A stretch of DNA of 53,896 bases from Halobacillus aidingensis (lineage in GTDB: Bacteria > Bacillota > Bacilli > Bacillales > Halobacillaceae): the NCBI RefSeq assembly GCF_900104185.1, contig NZ_FNIZ01000019.1, positions 1 to 53,896 on the forward strand, in the 5' to 3' direction. Positions 1-7,249 of the stretch are shown in pieces; the stretch's first letter is position 1; each line of letters starts with the position of its first letter. The position numbers and the translations under genes were made by a program. Below the pieces are notes generated by a model. It saw only the letters and a program-made list of their open reading frames with translations. It was not told where the DNA came from and made no database searches.

Positions 1-61
1 CAAGTCTAAACTAAGGATGAGCCCGGTCCAATTCCGCAATAAGCATCAAGCAACAGCCTAA
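1..61 (+). CDS. IS3-family transposase OrfB, C-terminal end (partial at window edge)
   Basis: The reading frame whose codons begin at base 2 ends with ...KLRMSPVQFRNKHQATA and a TAA stop at 59-61. The K-L-x-x-M-S-P-V-Q-F/Y-R pattern is the usual C-terminus of the integrase-type (DDE) OrfB transposase of IS3-family elements, IS150 subgroup. The stop lies 9 bases before a terminal inverted repeat, the expected layout at an IS3 right end. Only about 19 residues are in the window, so catalytic residues and intactness cannot be judged. Confidence 0.7.
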   Translation, partial: KSKLRMSPVQFRNKHQATA

Positions 62-94
62 TTACATAGTGTCCAATTTTATGGGGTCAGTACA
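1..94 (+). mobile_element. Right end of an IS3-family (IS150-like) insertion sequence
   Basis: Bases 70-94 read inward from the right as TGTACTGACCCC followed by an A/T-rich stretch and TTGGACA, the characteristic terminal inverted repeat of IS150-group elements. Together with the transposase tail just upstream this marks the right end of an element whose body lies outside the window. From base 95 the sequence is the interior of a dispersed repeat (copy 1), so the element inserted into that repeat. Confidence 0.7.
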
Positions 95-205
95 TTAGCT
101 CGAGGAGGCTCATCACTCGCCCACGGAAAGCGAACCTTTTCCCGGAGCCCCTAGAATCCCACAAAAGTCTCGAAATCGAGTCTTCCACAATCCTGCCATA
201 TTGTT
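95..205 (-). repeat. Dispersed palindromic repeat, copy 1 (interrupted by IS)
   Basis: This is the outer half of the 180-240 bp repeat, in reverse orientation. It holds the conserved core (GAGGAGGCTCATCACTCG, GGAAAGCG) and the outer end CTCGAAATCGAGTCTTCCAC followed by AATCCTGCCATATTG. The inner half and any partner copy lie left of the IS. It is nearly identical to the complement of copy 8 (41949-42166). Confidence 0.8.
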
Positions 206-243
206 CAATAACTAATTTGTATCAGAATTAGTATTAAATAAAT

Positions 244-272
244 AAAAAAAGAACAGCTCGATGGCTGTTCTT
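244..272 (-). terminator. Intrinsic terminator of prsW
   Basis: The minus strand reads AGAACAGC, a 6-base loop, then GCTGTTCT running into seven Ts, directly after the prsW stop codon. Confidence 0.85.
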
Positions 273-931
273 CATGGTTTTAATAATTTTTCATGATGCT
301 GATTCGCTATTTTGATCTTACGAAGCCCGATCAGCCACAATATAATCATAAAAGGGGTAATCCAATACATCCATGTCATTTCTTTCACGGTAATAATATA
401 ATCATAAATGACGTGTAATCCTACGGGAATGACCAGGCCTAACGCTAAACACCAGTTCGAACGATTCGTCCTGAACTTCGCTTTTCCCATGTAGTACCCC
501 ATAATGAGGCCGAAAAGGGCGTGGGAAGAAACAGGGAAAACAGCACGTAATATGGCGATTTCAATTCCGTTTTGGAAGATATAGATGATGTTCTCTATCG
601 TTGCAAACCCTAAACTGACAGCCACCCCGTATATAATCCCGTCGTAATGATGATCAAAATCAGAATGACGATACGCCACAAATAACAAAAAGAACCATTT
701 GAAGAATTCTTCAAGTAATTCAGCGAGGAAAAAAGACTTCAGGAATGACGAATGAAATACATTTTCTGTTTCAAAAGCATACTGAATGAACATGATAGGA
801 AAAACCATGATTACGCCTATGATGAACATGCGGATGATTAGAGGAAGGGGCTCTAATTCGATCCGTTTACTTAAATATATAAATGTCATGATGGCCACGG
901 CAGGAGATATAGCGGCAGTCAATATGGCCAT
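272..931 (-). CDS. prsW: Glutamic-type intramembrane protease PrsW
   Basis: Polytopic membrane protein of 219 aa (B. subtilis PrsW has 218) with the PrsW family signatures: an E-E-F-F-K motif in a membrane helix, F-A-T-I-E-N, S-H-A-L-F-G and a late G-L-H-x-I-Y-D. In B. subtilis PrsW makes the site-1 cut in the anti-sigma factor RsiW and so releases sigma-W. The start is placed at base 931, where AGAGAGGG precedes ATG by 9 bases and the N-terminus matches the family; the upstream ATG at 955 has a Shine-Dalgarno sequence too close to it. It is divergent from ansA and followed by its own terminator. Its substrate here is unknown; RsiX at 15.8 kb is the only anti-sigma factor in the window and is not the known target. 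Confidence 0.85.
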   Translation of the reverse strand: MAILTAAISPAVAIMTFIYLSKRIELEPLPLIIRMFIIGVIMVFPIMFIQYAFETENVFHSSFLKSFFLAELLEEFFKWFFLLFVAYRHSDFDHHYDGIIYGVAVSLGFATIENIIYIFQNGIEIAILRAVFPVSSHALFGLIMGYYMGKAKFRTNRSNWCLALGLVIPVGLHVIYDYIITVKEMTWMYWITPFMIILWLIGLRKIKIANQHHEKLLKP

Positions 932-1022
932 GTTTCTCAACCCTCTCTCTTTCATTCACCTACGTTTCATCGTATCATGAAGGTATGAGAAAAGGAACAT
1001 TTGAATGGAAGATGGTGTAAAT

Positions 1023-1991
1023 ATGAAGCGTATACTAGTCATTCACACAGGTGGCACAATATCTATGAAGGAAAACAAAGAAACAGGTGAAGTGAACACT
1101 TCGTCCAAACACCCATTGGACGAGATCTCCACCATGCTTAAAGGGAACACGGTGATTGAGGACGAAATATTGTTTTATCTCCCTTCTCCCCATATCCGGC
1201 CGGATCATATGCTGAAACTGGGCCGATCCATCCATGAGAAAATGTCCAAGAAAAACTATGATGGCATCGTTATCACGCATGGTACAGATACATTAGAAGA
1301 AACCGCTTATTTTTTGGATTTATTTTTGCAGACGAGAAAACCCGTAGTCGTCACCGGGGCTATGCGTTCAAGTAATGAAATCGGATCCGACGGCCTGTAT
1401 AACCTACTAAGCGCGATAAGAGTAGCCAATTGCGACGAGGCGCAGGACAAAGGTGTGCTGGTTGTCATGAACGATGAAATTCATACAGCTAAAAACGTGA
1501 CCAAAACCAGTACGAGTAATGTAGCAACGTTCCAAAGTCCTCAATATGGTCCCATCGGAATTACTACAAAAACAGAAGTGTTCTTCCATCATAAAATGAC
1601 ACGCCGTGATTCCTACCCGATTCAAAACATTGGAAAGCAAGTAGCCCTCATCAAAGCCTACGCAGGTATGGATGGGACTTTGATCGACGCCGTCCGGGAA
1701 AGCGATGTGGATGGCCTTGTTATTGAGGCTCTAGGACAAGGGAATCTACCACCAGAAACGGTAGATGCTTTAGAGCGCACCCTGAATGAGGGCATTCCAA
1801 TTGTTCTAGTCTCCCGCTGCTATCAAGGAATTGTCCAGGATACATACGGATATCCGGGTGGCGGACGTCAACTGAAGGAAATGGGAATCATTTTTGCCAA
1901 TGGTCTTACTGGACCAAAAGCCCGAATTAAATTGATGGTCGCACTTGAAATGACCACAAATATGACTGAACTGGAACATATGTTCAGCTGA
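1023..1991 (+). CDS. ansA: Type I L-asparaginase
   Basis: Cytoplasmic asparaginase of 322 aa, converting L-asparagine to aspartate and ammonia. The N-terminal catalytic T-G-G-T (residues 9-12) and the second catalytic block H-G-T-D-T (86-90) are both present. No signal peptide is seen, consistent with the type I enzyme. The start at 1023 is preferred over 1005 because GGAAGATGG precedes it at suitable spacing and the protein then begins MKRILVIHTGGT. It is monocistronic: no aspA follows, and a strong terminator begins 34 bases after the stop. Confidence 0.9.
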   Translation: MKRILVIHTGGTISMKENKETGEVNTSSKHPLDEISTMLKGNTVIEDEILFYLPSPHIRPDHMLKLGRSIHEKMSKKNYDGIVITHGTDTLEETAYFLDLFLQTRKPVVVTGAMRSSNEIGSDGLYNLLSAIRVANCDEAQDKGVLVVMNDEIHTAKNVTKTSTSNVATFQSPQYGPIGITTKTEVFFHHKMTRRDSYPIQNIGKQVALIKAYAGMDGTLIDAVRESDVDGLVIEALGQGNLPPETVDALERTLNEGIPIVLVSRCYQGIVQDTYGYPGGGRQLKEMGIIFANGLTGPKARIKLMVALEMTTNMTELEHMFS

Positions 1992-2024
1992 GGAAATCGA
2001 GGAATCAATGATATGTGCCCATAC

Positions 2025-2059
2025 AAAAGCCTGGCATCCATGGACGCCAGGCTTTTTTT
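2025..2059. terminator. Bidirectional terminator between ansA and ypdA
   Basis: A 10-bp stem (AAAGCCTGGC / GCCAGGCTTT) followed on the plus strand by seven Ts. On the minus strand the flank is a shorter T run, so it may also end the ypdA transcript. Confidence 0.85.
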
Positions 2060-2061
2060 GG

Positions 2062-3036
2062 TTATTTATTTGTTACAGCCTTTGCTATTTTTCCTCCATG
2101 ATGACGGCCATTCTCAATGAAAATTTCATTGTTATTATAGCCAGCCGCGATAACCCCTGCAATATAGATTCCCTCGACATTCGTCTCCATCGTATCCTCA
2201 TCAAACGCAGGCCTTCCTGTTTCTTCATCCATCTCTACTCCCATTTTAGTGAGAAACGCATGGTCAGGACGGTAGCCAGTCATGGCAAACACGAAATCAT
2301 TTTCAATTCGTTTTTCCTGACCATGACATTCATAGACAACTTCATCCTCGGTGATTTCTTTAACGTTCGCACAGAACTCCATGTCTATGATGCCTTTTTT
2401 GACCAATGCTTCGAATTGAGGAAGAATCCATGGCTTAATACTTTTCGAATAGTCTTCCCCACGGTAAAGAACGGTAATGAGAGCCCCTGATTTTTCTAAT
2501 TCCAGTGCAGCATCGGCCGCTGAATTTTTGCCGCCAATGATTACGACCTTCTTTTTATAATACGGGTGTCCCTCTTTAAAATAGTGCTTCACTTTTGGTA
2601 GATCTTCACCTTTAACATTCATATAGTTCGGTTGATCGTAATAACCAGTAGCAATGACGATTTGGTTCGCACGGTAACTCTTACCTTCACCGTCCCCTGT
2701 TTGTGATTGGATGATGAATCCGTGGTCATTGCGATCCACTTGAGTTACTTTTTCATACGTGTTCACTCGCAAATCTTCTCTTCCTGCGACGGCCCTGTAA
2801 TAAGCCAGGGCTTCATTGCGGACTGGCTTTTGACGTTCTGTAATGAAGGGGATGTTCCCTATCTCAAGTTTTTCACTCGAACTGAAAAACGTCTGATGTG
2901 TAGGGTAATGATAAATCGAATTGACGATGTTTCCTTTTTCTATGATTAGTGGTTCTATTCCTTCTTTTTGCAATTCGATGGCTGCACTCATTCCGCATGG
3001 CCCACCACCGATGATGATGACTTTTTCTTCTTGCAC
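2062..3036 (-). CDS. ypdA: YpdA family NADPH/FAD-dependent bacillithiol disulfide reductase
   Basis: Flavoprotein of 324 aa with an N-terminal FAD-binding G-G-G-P-C-G (residues about 9-14) and a mid-protein NADPH-binding G-G-K-N-S-A-A-D. In Bacillus and Staphylococcus YpdA reduces oxidised bacillithiol and helps restore protein thiols after oxidative stress. The GTG start at 3036 lies 8 bases after GAGGAG and gives the family length; the longer frame upstream has no ribosome site. It lies downstream of gudB on the same strand, the B. subtilis arrangement, with a terminator between them. Confidence 0.9.
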   Translation of the reverse strand: MQEEKVIIIGGGPCGMSAAIELQKEGIEPLIIEKGNIVNSIYHYPTHQTFFSSSEKLEIGNIPFITERQKPVRNEALAYYRAVAGREDLRVNTYEKVTQVDRNDHGFIIQSQTGDGEGKSYRANQIVIATGYYDQPNYMNVKGEDLPKVKHYFKEGHPYYKKKVVIIGGKNSAADAALELEKSGALITVLYRGEDYSKSIKPWILPQFEALVKKGIIDMEFCANVKEITEDEVVYECHGQEKRIENDFVFAMTGYRPDHAFLTKMGVEMDEETGRPAFDEDTMETNVEGIYIAGVIAAGYNNNEIFIENGRHHGGKIAKAVTNK

Positions 3037-3211
3037 GACCAACACTCCTCTTTCTTTCCCGATACAGCTCATTTCTCTAATTCATCAGATCTGGTATGGT
3101 TTCCATATTCCAATTTGGCAAATCTATGCTCCAGACGCTATTCATGCTAAAAAGTTTACGTTTCCGAGTGTAATACTTTCGAGTAATGACAACTTATGGA
3201 GAGTTATTTTT

Positions 3212-3253
3212 TCATAAAAAATGAATCTCCTACCATAACCATGATAGGAGATT
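3212..3253 (-). terminator. Terminator of gudB
   Basis: Minus-strand stem AATCTCCTA / TAGGAGATT with a 12-base loop, followed by CATTTTTTATG, just past the gudB stop. Confidence 0.8.
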
Positions 3254-3270
3254 GCATTCTTATAATCAAG

Positions 3271-4551
3271 TTAGATCCATCCACGGAACCTCGATGCTTC
3301 CGCCATTTTTCTAACTCCGACCATATAAGCAGCGAGTCGCATATCTACACGACGTGTTTCAGCGGTACGATAGACATTATCAAATCCTTTGACAATGACT
3401 TTGTGAAGCTTTTCTTCCACTTCTTCTTCCGTCCAATAATAACCCTGGTTGTTTTGGACCCATTCGAAGTAGGATACAGTCACTCCACCTGAGGAAGCTA
3501 AAACGTCAGGTACGAGTAGAATTCCACGTTCAGATAGGATTCTTGTAGCATCCAATGTCGTCGGACCATTAGCTGCTTCTACAACGATTGTTGCTTTTAT
3601 GTTATGGGCATTATCTTCCGTAATTTGATTCTCGATCGCTGCGGGTACGAGAATGTCACAATCAAGCTCCAATAGCTGCTCATTTGTGATGGTATTCTTG
3701 AATAAATTTGTGACTGTACCAAAGCTGTCACGGCGATCTAGTAAGTAGTCGATATCAAGTCCATCTGGATCGTGAAGTCCACCGTAGGCGTCTGAAATAC
3801 CAATAACTTTTGCCCCTCGATCATGCATGAATTTCGCTAGGAAGCTTCCTGCATTACCGAAGCCCTGTACTACGACTCTTGCCCCTTCTACGTTGATTCC
3901 TTTCTTCTTGGCCGCTTCTTCAATACATATGGTCACACCTTTGGCCGTCGCTGTTTCACGGCCATGAGAACCACCAAGAACAAGAGGTTTCCCTGTAATG
4001 AAACCAGGATTATTAAATTCATCAATCCGGCTGTACTCATCCATCATCCAGGCCATGATTTGAGAGTTTGTAAAAACGTCTGGTGCAGGAATGTCTTTTG
4101 TAGGGCCTACAATTTGACTGATGGCACGCACGTACCCACGGCTGACTCCTTCAAGTTCACGGAAGGACATTTCACGAGGATCACATACGATTCCACCTTT
4201 CCCTCCACCATAGGGAAGGTCAACGATCCCTGCTTTCAGACTCATCCAGATAGAGAGCGCTTTTACTTCTTTTTCAGATACGTTCGGGTGGAAACGGACG
4301 CCCCCTTTCGTTGGACCGACCGCATCGTTATGCTGGGCACGATAGCCTGTGAAGATTTTAATCTGATCGTTATCCATTCGTACAGGAATTCTTACCGTCA
4401 TCATTCGTACAGGTTCTTTCATTAACTCATATACTTCATTGGGATAACCTAATTTATCAAGTGCTTTTTTGACCACCGTCTGAGTGGATTTTAACACATC
4501 AAGTTTCTCATTTTTTTGGTTTGCAGAATCTGTTGGCTTATCGGCTACCAT
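3271..4551 (-). CDS. gudB: NAD-dependent glutamate dehydrogenase
   Basis: Cytoplasmic enzyme of 426 aa, oxidatively deaminating glutamate to 2-oxoglutarate and ammonium. The active-site block D-L-P-Y-G-G-G-K-G-G and the Rossmann motif G-F-G-N-A-G-S-F are present; the length equals B. subtilis GudB/RocG. AGGAGGT lies 7 bases before the ATG. Position next to ypdA supports gudB rather than rocG. No duplication like the inactivating one of B. subtilis 168 gudB is visible in the active-site region. A perfect cre-like palindrome 120 bases upstream suggests CcpA control, which in B. subtilis is known for rocG, so this gene may combine both roles. Confidence 0.9.
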   Translation of the reverse strand: MVADKPTDSANQKNEKLDVLKSTQTVVKKALDKLGYPNEVYELMKEPVRMMTVRIPVRMDNDQIKIFTGYRAQHNDAVGPTKGGVRFHPNVSEKEVKALSIWMSLKAGIVDLPYGGGKGGIVCDPREMSFRELEGVSRGYVRAISQIVGPTKDIPAPDVFTNSQIMAWMMDEYSRIDEFNNPGFITGKPLVLGGSHGRETATAKGVTICIEEAAKKKGINVEGARVVVQGFGNAGSFLAKFMHDRGAKVIGISDAYGGLHDPDGLDIDYLLDRRDSFGTVTNLFKNTITNEQLLELDCDILVPAAIENQITEDNAHNIKATIVVEAANGPTTLDATRILSERGILLVPDVLASSGGVTVSYFEWVQNNQGYYWTEEEVEEKLHKVIVKGFDNVYRTAETRRVDMRLAAYMVGVRKMAEASRFRGWI

Positions 4552-4670
4552 CCATTTACCTCCTATATCAATCCATTCGATTAGGGCTCGTTCTTCAGTG
4601 ATTAGTATACACGTTCACTACTAATTAGGAAAGCTGAATGCGGCTTTTTCTAACCGTTTTCAAAGAAAAA

Positions 4671-4684
4671 TGTAAACGTTTACA
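4671..4684. promoter_or_regulatory. Perfect cre-type palindrome (CcpA site) upstream of gudB
   Basis: TGTAAACGTTTACA fits the catabolite-responsive element consensus TGWAARCGYTWNCW at every position and is fully palindromic. It lies 19 bases past the ddl stop and 120 bases before the gudB start. On the minus strand it is followed by TTTTTCTTT, so it could also act as a weak ddl terminator. Confidence 0.65.
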
Positions 4685-4702
4685 CCTGTGTGGCTTTATT
4701 TT

Positions 4703-5623
4703 TTACGATAGCTCTACGAATTTTTGGATAAGGTCGTCATAACTTAACCCGATTGCCTGAGCAGAATCAGGGAAAAGGCTTGTCGGTGTCATTCCAGGCA
4801 ATGTATTCACTTCTAAGATGATTGGTTCTTCGTTTTCATTAATAATGAAGTCAACACGTGAATAAACATCACACCCGAGCAGCTGGTGAGCCAAGATGGA
4901 GTCTTGTTGCAGTTGAGCTGTCAACTTGTCACTCAGTTTGGCTGGTACGATATGTTCACTGCCCCCAGGTTTATATTTTGAATCAAAATCATAATAATCA
5001 TTCTTAGGAATGATCTCTATAACAGGAAGTGCCTGTTCTTTTCCTTTGTATCCCATAACAGGTACAGTCACTTCTCTACCTTTGACATAATCTTCGACTA
5101 GAATCATAGAGTCAGAATGTGCAGCCGTTTCAATCGCTTGACGTATATCCTGTTCTTTCTTGACGATGGTTAAACCTAAAGTAGAACCTTCTTGATTCGG
5201 TTTTATGACAAATGGGAGAGTGAACGTTCGTTTGATTTTATCTTCGATCATCGAAAATTGATGTTGATCCGTAACATCAAACACTTCACTTTTCGCTGTG
5301 TGTAAACCATTCAAGGAGAATATTTGCTTGGATTTTGCTTTGTCCATAGCCAGGGCTGAAGCTAAAACGCCTGAACCGACATAAGGAATGCCGAGCATAT
5401 CTAATAGACCTTGGATCTTTCCGTCTTCACCGAACCGTCCATGCAAACCGATAAAAACGAGGTCCACATCTAAATTCAGTACTTCCTCCATTTTTTCAGG
5501 AGAAAAGTCGATCGGCGTAACATCGTGTCCCTTGTTCTCCAATGCTTTAATGATTCCCTTTCCAGTTGAGAGAGAAACTTCTCGTTCCCCTGACGTACCA
5601 CCATATAAAACCGCAATCTTCAT
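4703..5623 (-). CDS. ddl: D-alanine--D-alanine ligase
   Basis: ATP-grasp enzyme of 306 aa making the D-Ala-D-Ala dipeptide for peptidoglycan precursors. It begins MKIAVLYGGTSGEREVS, the typical Ddl N-terminus with the G-G-x-S/T-x-E-R-E-V-S block. C-terminal ATP/Mg ligands appear in R-V-D-F-I-I-N-E and L-E-V-N-T-L-P-G-M-T. The length is that of the shorter DdlB type. It is not next to murF as in B. subtilis but stands alone between gudB and ypbH; GGAG is placed correctly before the ATG. Confidence 0.9.
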   Translation of the reverse strand: MKIAVLYGGTSGEREVSLSTGKGIIKALENKGHDVTPIDFSPEKMEEVLNLDVDLVFIGLHGRFGEDGKIQGLLDMLGIPYVGSGVLASALAMDKAKSKQIFSLNGLHTAKSEVFDVTDQHQFSMIEDKIKRTFTLPFVIKPNQEGSTLGLTIVKKEQDIRQAIETAAHSDSMILVEDYVKGREVTVPVMGYKGKEQALPVIEIIPKNDYYDFDSKYKPGGSEHIVPAKLSDKLTAQLQQDSILAHQLLGCDVYSRVDFIINENEEPIILEVNTLPGMTPTSLFPDSAQAIGLSYDDLIQKFVELS

Positions 5624-5790
5624 TTGTTACACTCCATTTCATAGACCACTAAATAATAATTAACTTACACCAACTCTTATCTTAACATGTTCCCTTTCAA
5701 GCTTCTATTTAAAAATAAAGCTCTGAATTATTTTATAAACCACAATAAACCCTAAGCCTCAAACCCAAACATTTGCACCCTTTTTTTTGA

Positions 5791-5970
5791 AAACTTAGTT
5801 TCGAGACTTTTGTTGAGTGGTTTTGGTGGTTGGGAAAACGGCTCGCTTTCCGTGGGGATGACGGCAAGCCTCCTCGGGCTTCGTTCGCTAGCCAATCCAT
5901 TCCCACAGGAGTCTCCCCATTTTCCCAACCACCATACGATTGAAAGGTGCTCGAAACTACTTTCAAGGGA
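5791..5970 (+). repeat. Dispersed palindromic repeat, copy 2
   Basis: Forward copy. The outer end TTTCGAGACTTTTGT is followed by an outer stem of 15 perfectly paired bases (5824-5838 with 5920-5934: TGGTGGTTGGGAAAA and its complement) enclosing the core with GCTTTCCG, GCCTCCTCGG and CACAGGAGTCTC. The inner end is CTCGAAACTACTTTC. It forms island P1 with copy 3. This 5624-6323 gap contains no credible gene. Confidence 0.85.
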
Positions 5971-6054
5971 CAAGATATTTTGCGACAGAGAATGCTATAA
6001 CCACGGTACTGGAGCGTGATTATCTTACTATAATAGGCAGGTCCTCAGCTGAAT

Positions 6055-6247
6055 AATTTCGAGAAGTACATACGGCAAGGGGCGGAGGGGAATGGGGAGA
6101 CTCCTGTGGGCAAAGAGTGCTTGGTGAGACCCCGCAAGGCGTAAGCCTGAGGAGGCTCAACGCGCTCCCGCGGAAAGCGAGTCATTCCCCGCCGGTCCGA
6201 TACACTCACACAAAAGCCTCGAAATCAAGTCTTTAAGAGTCCTGCCA
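6055..6247 (-). repeat. Dispersed palindromic repeat, copy 3
   Basis: Reverse copy opposite copy 2. It runs from the inner end ATTTCGAGAAG through the core (GGAGACTCCTGTGGG, GGTGAGACCCCG, GAGGAGGCTCA, GCGGAAAGCGAG) to the outer end GCCTCGAAATCAAGTCTTT and CCTGCCA. Its outer stem is imperfect here. Confidence 0.85.
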
Positions 6248-6283
6248 AACAGTAGAATGCCGTTCAGTGCCATCGTTGTGTCA

Positions 6284-6317
6284 TAAAAAAAGAACGACTC
6301 TTATGAAGCGTCGCTCT
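6284..6317 (-). terminator. Terminator of ypbH
   Basis: Minus-strand stem AGAGCGAC / GTCGTTCT (one G-U pair) followed by seven Ts, just past the ypbH stop. Confidence 0.8.
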
Positions 6318-6323
6318 TGCAGT

Positions 6324-6905
6324 TTATGAAAAATGTTTATAGATGGTTCGACATGCATCTTTGTCCATGATTTGTTTTCCATATTCAATCAAGCGGTGCG
6401 AAGTCGCTGCTGTAGCGGAAGCAAACTCAGACAATAGCGCAATCACTTGATCCTGATCTAAATGAAAGATATCTTCATCTTCAAGAAGCATATAATAGGA
6501 GTCATGATAAAAGAAAACACTGCCTCCGGTCACATTAAGCTGATAAAGCTGGTGCCCTGCCCGGATGACATGTTCAAAGTCTTCAAAGGAGAACATCATT
6601 TCTTTACTTTCATCCAAAGTGACCTTCATTTCCATGTAATCTTCATCGTCTTCTATATCAGCGGGCTCTGTTTTCGTTACGACCACTAACATGCCTTGTG
6701 CTTGCAGGAGATATACCTGCACCAACAGGACACCTGACAATTCGACACCTAGTTCGATTCCTGCATCATACATCATATCGCTGAAAATACGATGCACTCT
6801 AGGCAAATCACTCCAAAGCTCCTCACGAGACAACCCCCGATCCATTAGATCATCAAACGTAAGGAAAATTTTAAATTTCTCATTTGTCATTCTTTCCACT
6901 CGCAC
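6324..6905 (-). CDS. ypbH: MecA paralogue YpbH (MecB), ClpC adaptor
   Basis: Protein of 193 aa related over its length to MecA/YpbH. The N-terminal R-V-E-R-M-x-x-x-K-F-K-I-F-L-T-F-D-D-L-x-x-R-G-L block is the substrate-binding side, and the remaining alpha/beta domain contacts ClpC. MecA-type adaptors deliver substrates such as ComK to ClpCP. YpbH in B. subtilis is the weaker paralogue, with roles in competence and sporulation. The start is GTG at 6905 behind AGGGGGG. It has its own consensus promoter at 6979-7007 and a terminator. Confidence 0.85.
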   Translation of the reverse strand: MRVERMTNEKFKIFLTFDDLMDRGLSREELWSDLPRVHRIFSDMMYDAGIELGVELSGVLLVQVYLLQAQGMLVVVTKTEPADIEDDEDYMEMKVTLDESKEMMFSFEDFEHVIRAGHQLYQLNVTGGSVFFYHDSYYMLLEDEDIFHLDQDQVIALLSEFASATAATSHRLIEYGKQIMDKDACRTIYKHFS

Positions 6906-6978
6906 ATGATCGCCCCCCTGTCACGATGTGTTATCTATATCTTATGATGACTGATGCGATTATGGCACCTTTTTTCAA

Positions 6979-7007
6979 ATTATATCTAAGGATTTGGGCG
7001 TGGGCAA
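6979..7007 (-). promoter_or_regulatory. Sigma-A promoter of ypbH
   Basis: The minus strand reads TTGCCC, 17 bases, then a perfect TATAAT, about 75 bases upstream of the ypbH start. Confidence 0.7.
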
Positions 7008-7156
7008 ACATTTTCCAATCCCATATAAGGGGTTATGTAAATGAAACATCCTCTCAAAAGGGTTCATTTAATCGATACATAACTGGCATATACGCCAATC
7101 CTAATGCTTTCTTCTGGTCTGAACTGTAACTTCAGAAAGACGCAAAGGTACAAAAC

Positions 7157-7215
7157 GGCCTTCCATTAATAATGGAACGGCCCCTCATTATAACAAGGTT
7201 CCGTTCCATTATTAA
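7157..7215 (-). terminator. Two mutually exclusive hairpins after the CarH-like gene
   Basis: A 15-bp perfect inverted repeat (7166-7180 with 7201-7215, TTAATAATGGAACGG and complement) overlaps a shorter hairpin (7157-7182, GGCC-TTCCAT / ATGGAA-GGCC) that is followed on the minus strand by GTTTTG. The middle arm can pair with either side, the layout of a terminator/antiterminator switch. The simple reading is transcription termination for the gene ending at 7250. Confidence 0.5.
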
Positions 7216-7249
7216 GTGTGCATCCCGTTTCAAATGGAAATGTTAAACG

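Noticed and set aside
272-955. Longer prsW start at 955
   Set aside because: The Shine-Dalgarno sequence would touch the start codon, and the family N-terminus begins at 931.
5733-6019. Overlapping frames on both strands of 60-77 codons in this gap, and similar ones at 17.7-18.3, 28.8-29.4, 42.1-42.5 and 53.3-53.6 kb
   Set aside because: They lie wholly in the GC-rich repeat, have no ribosome site and their translations are just the repeat read in different frames.
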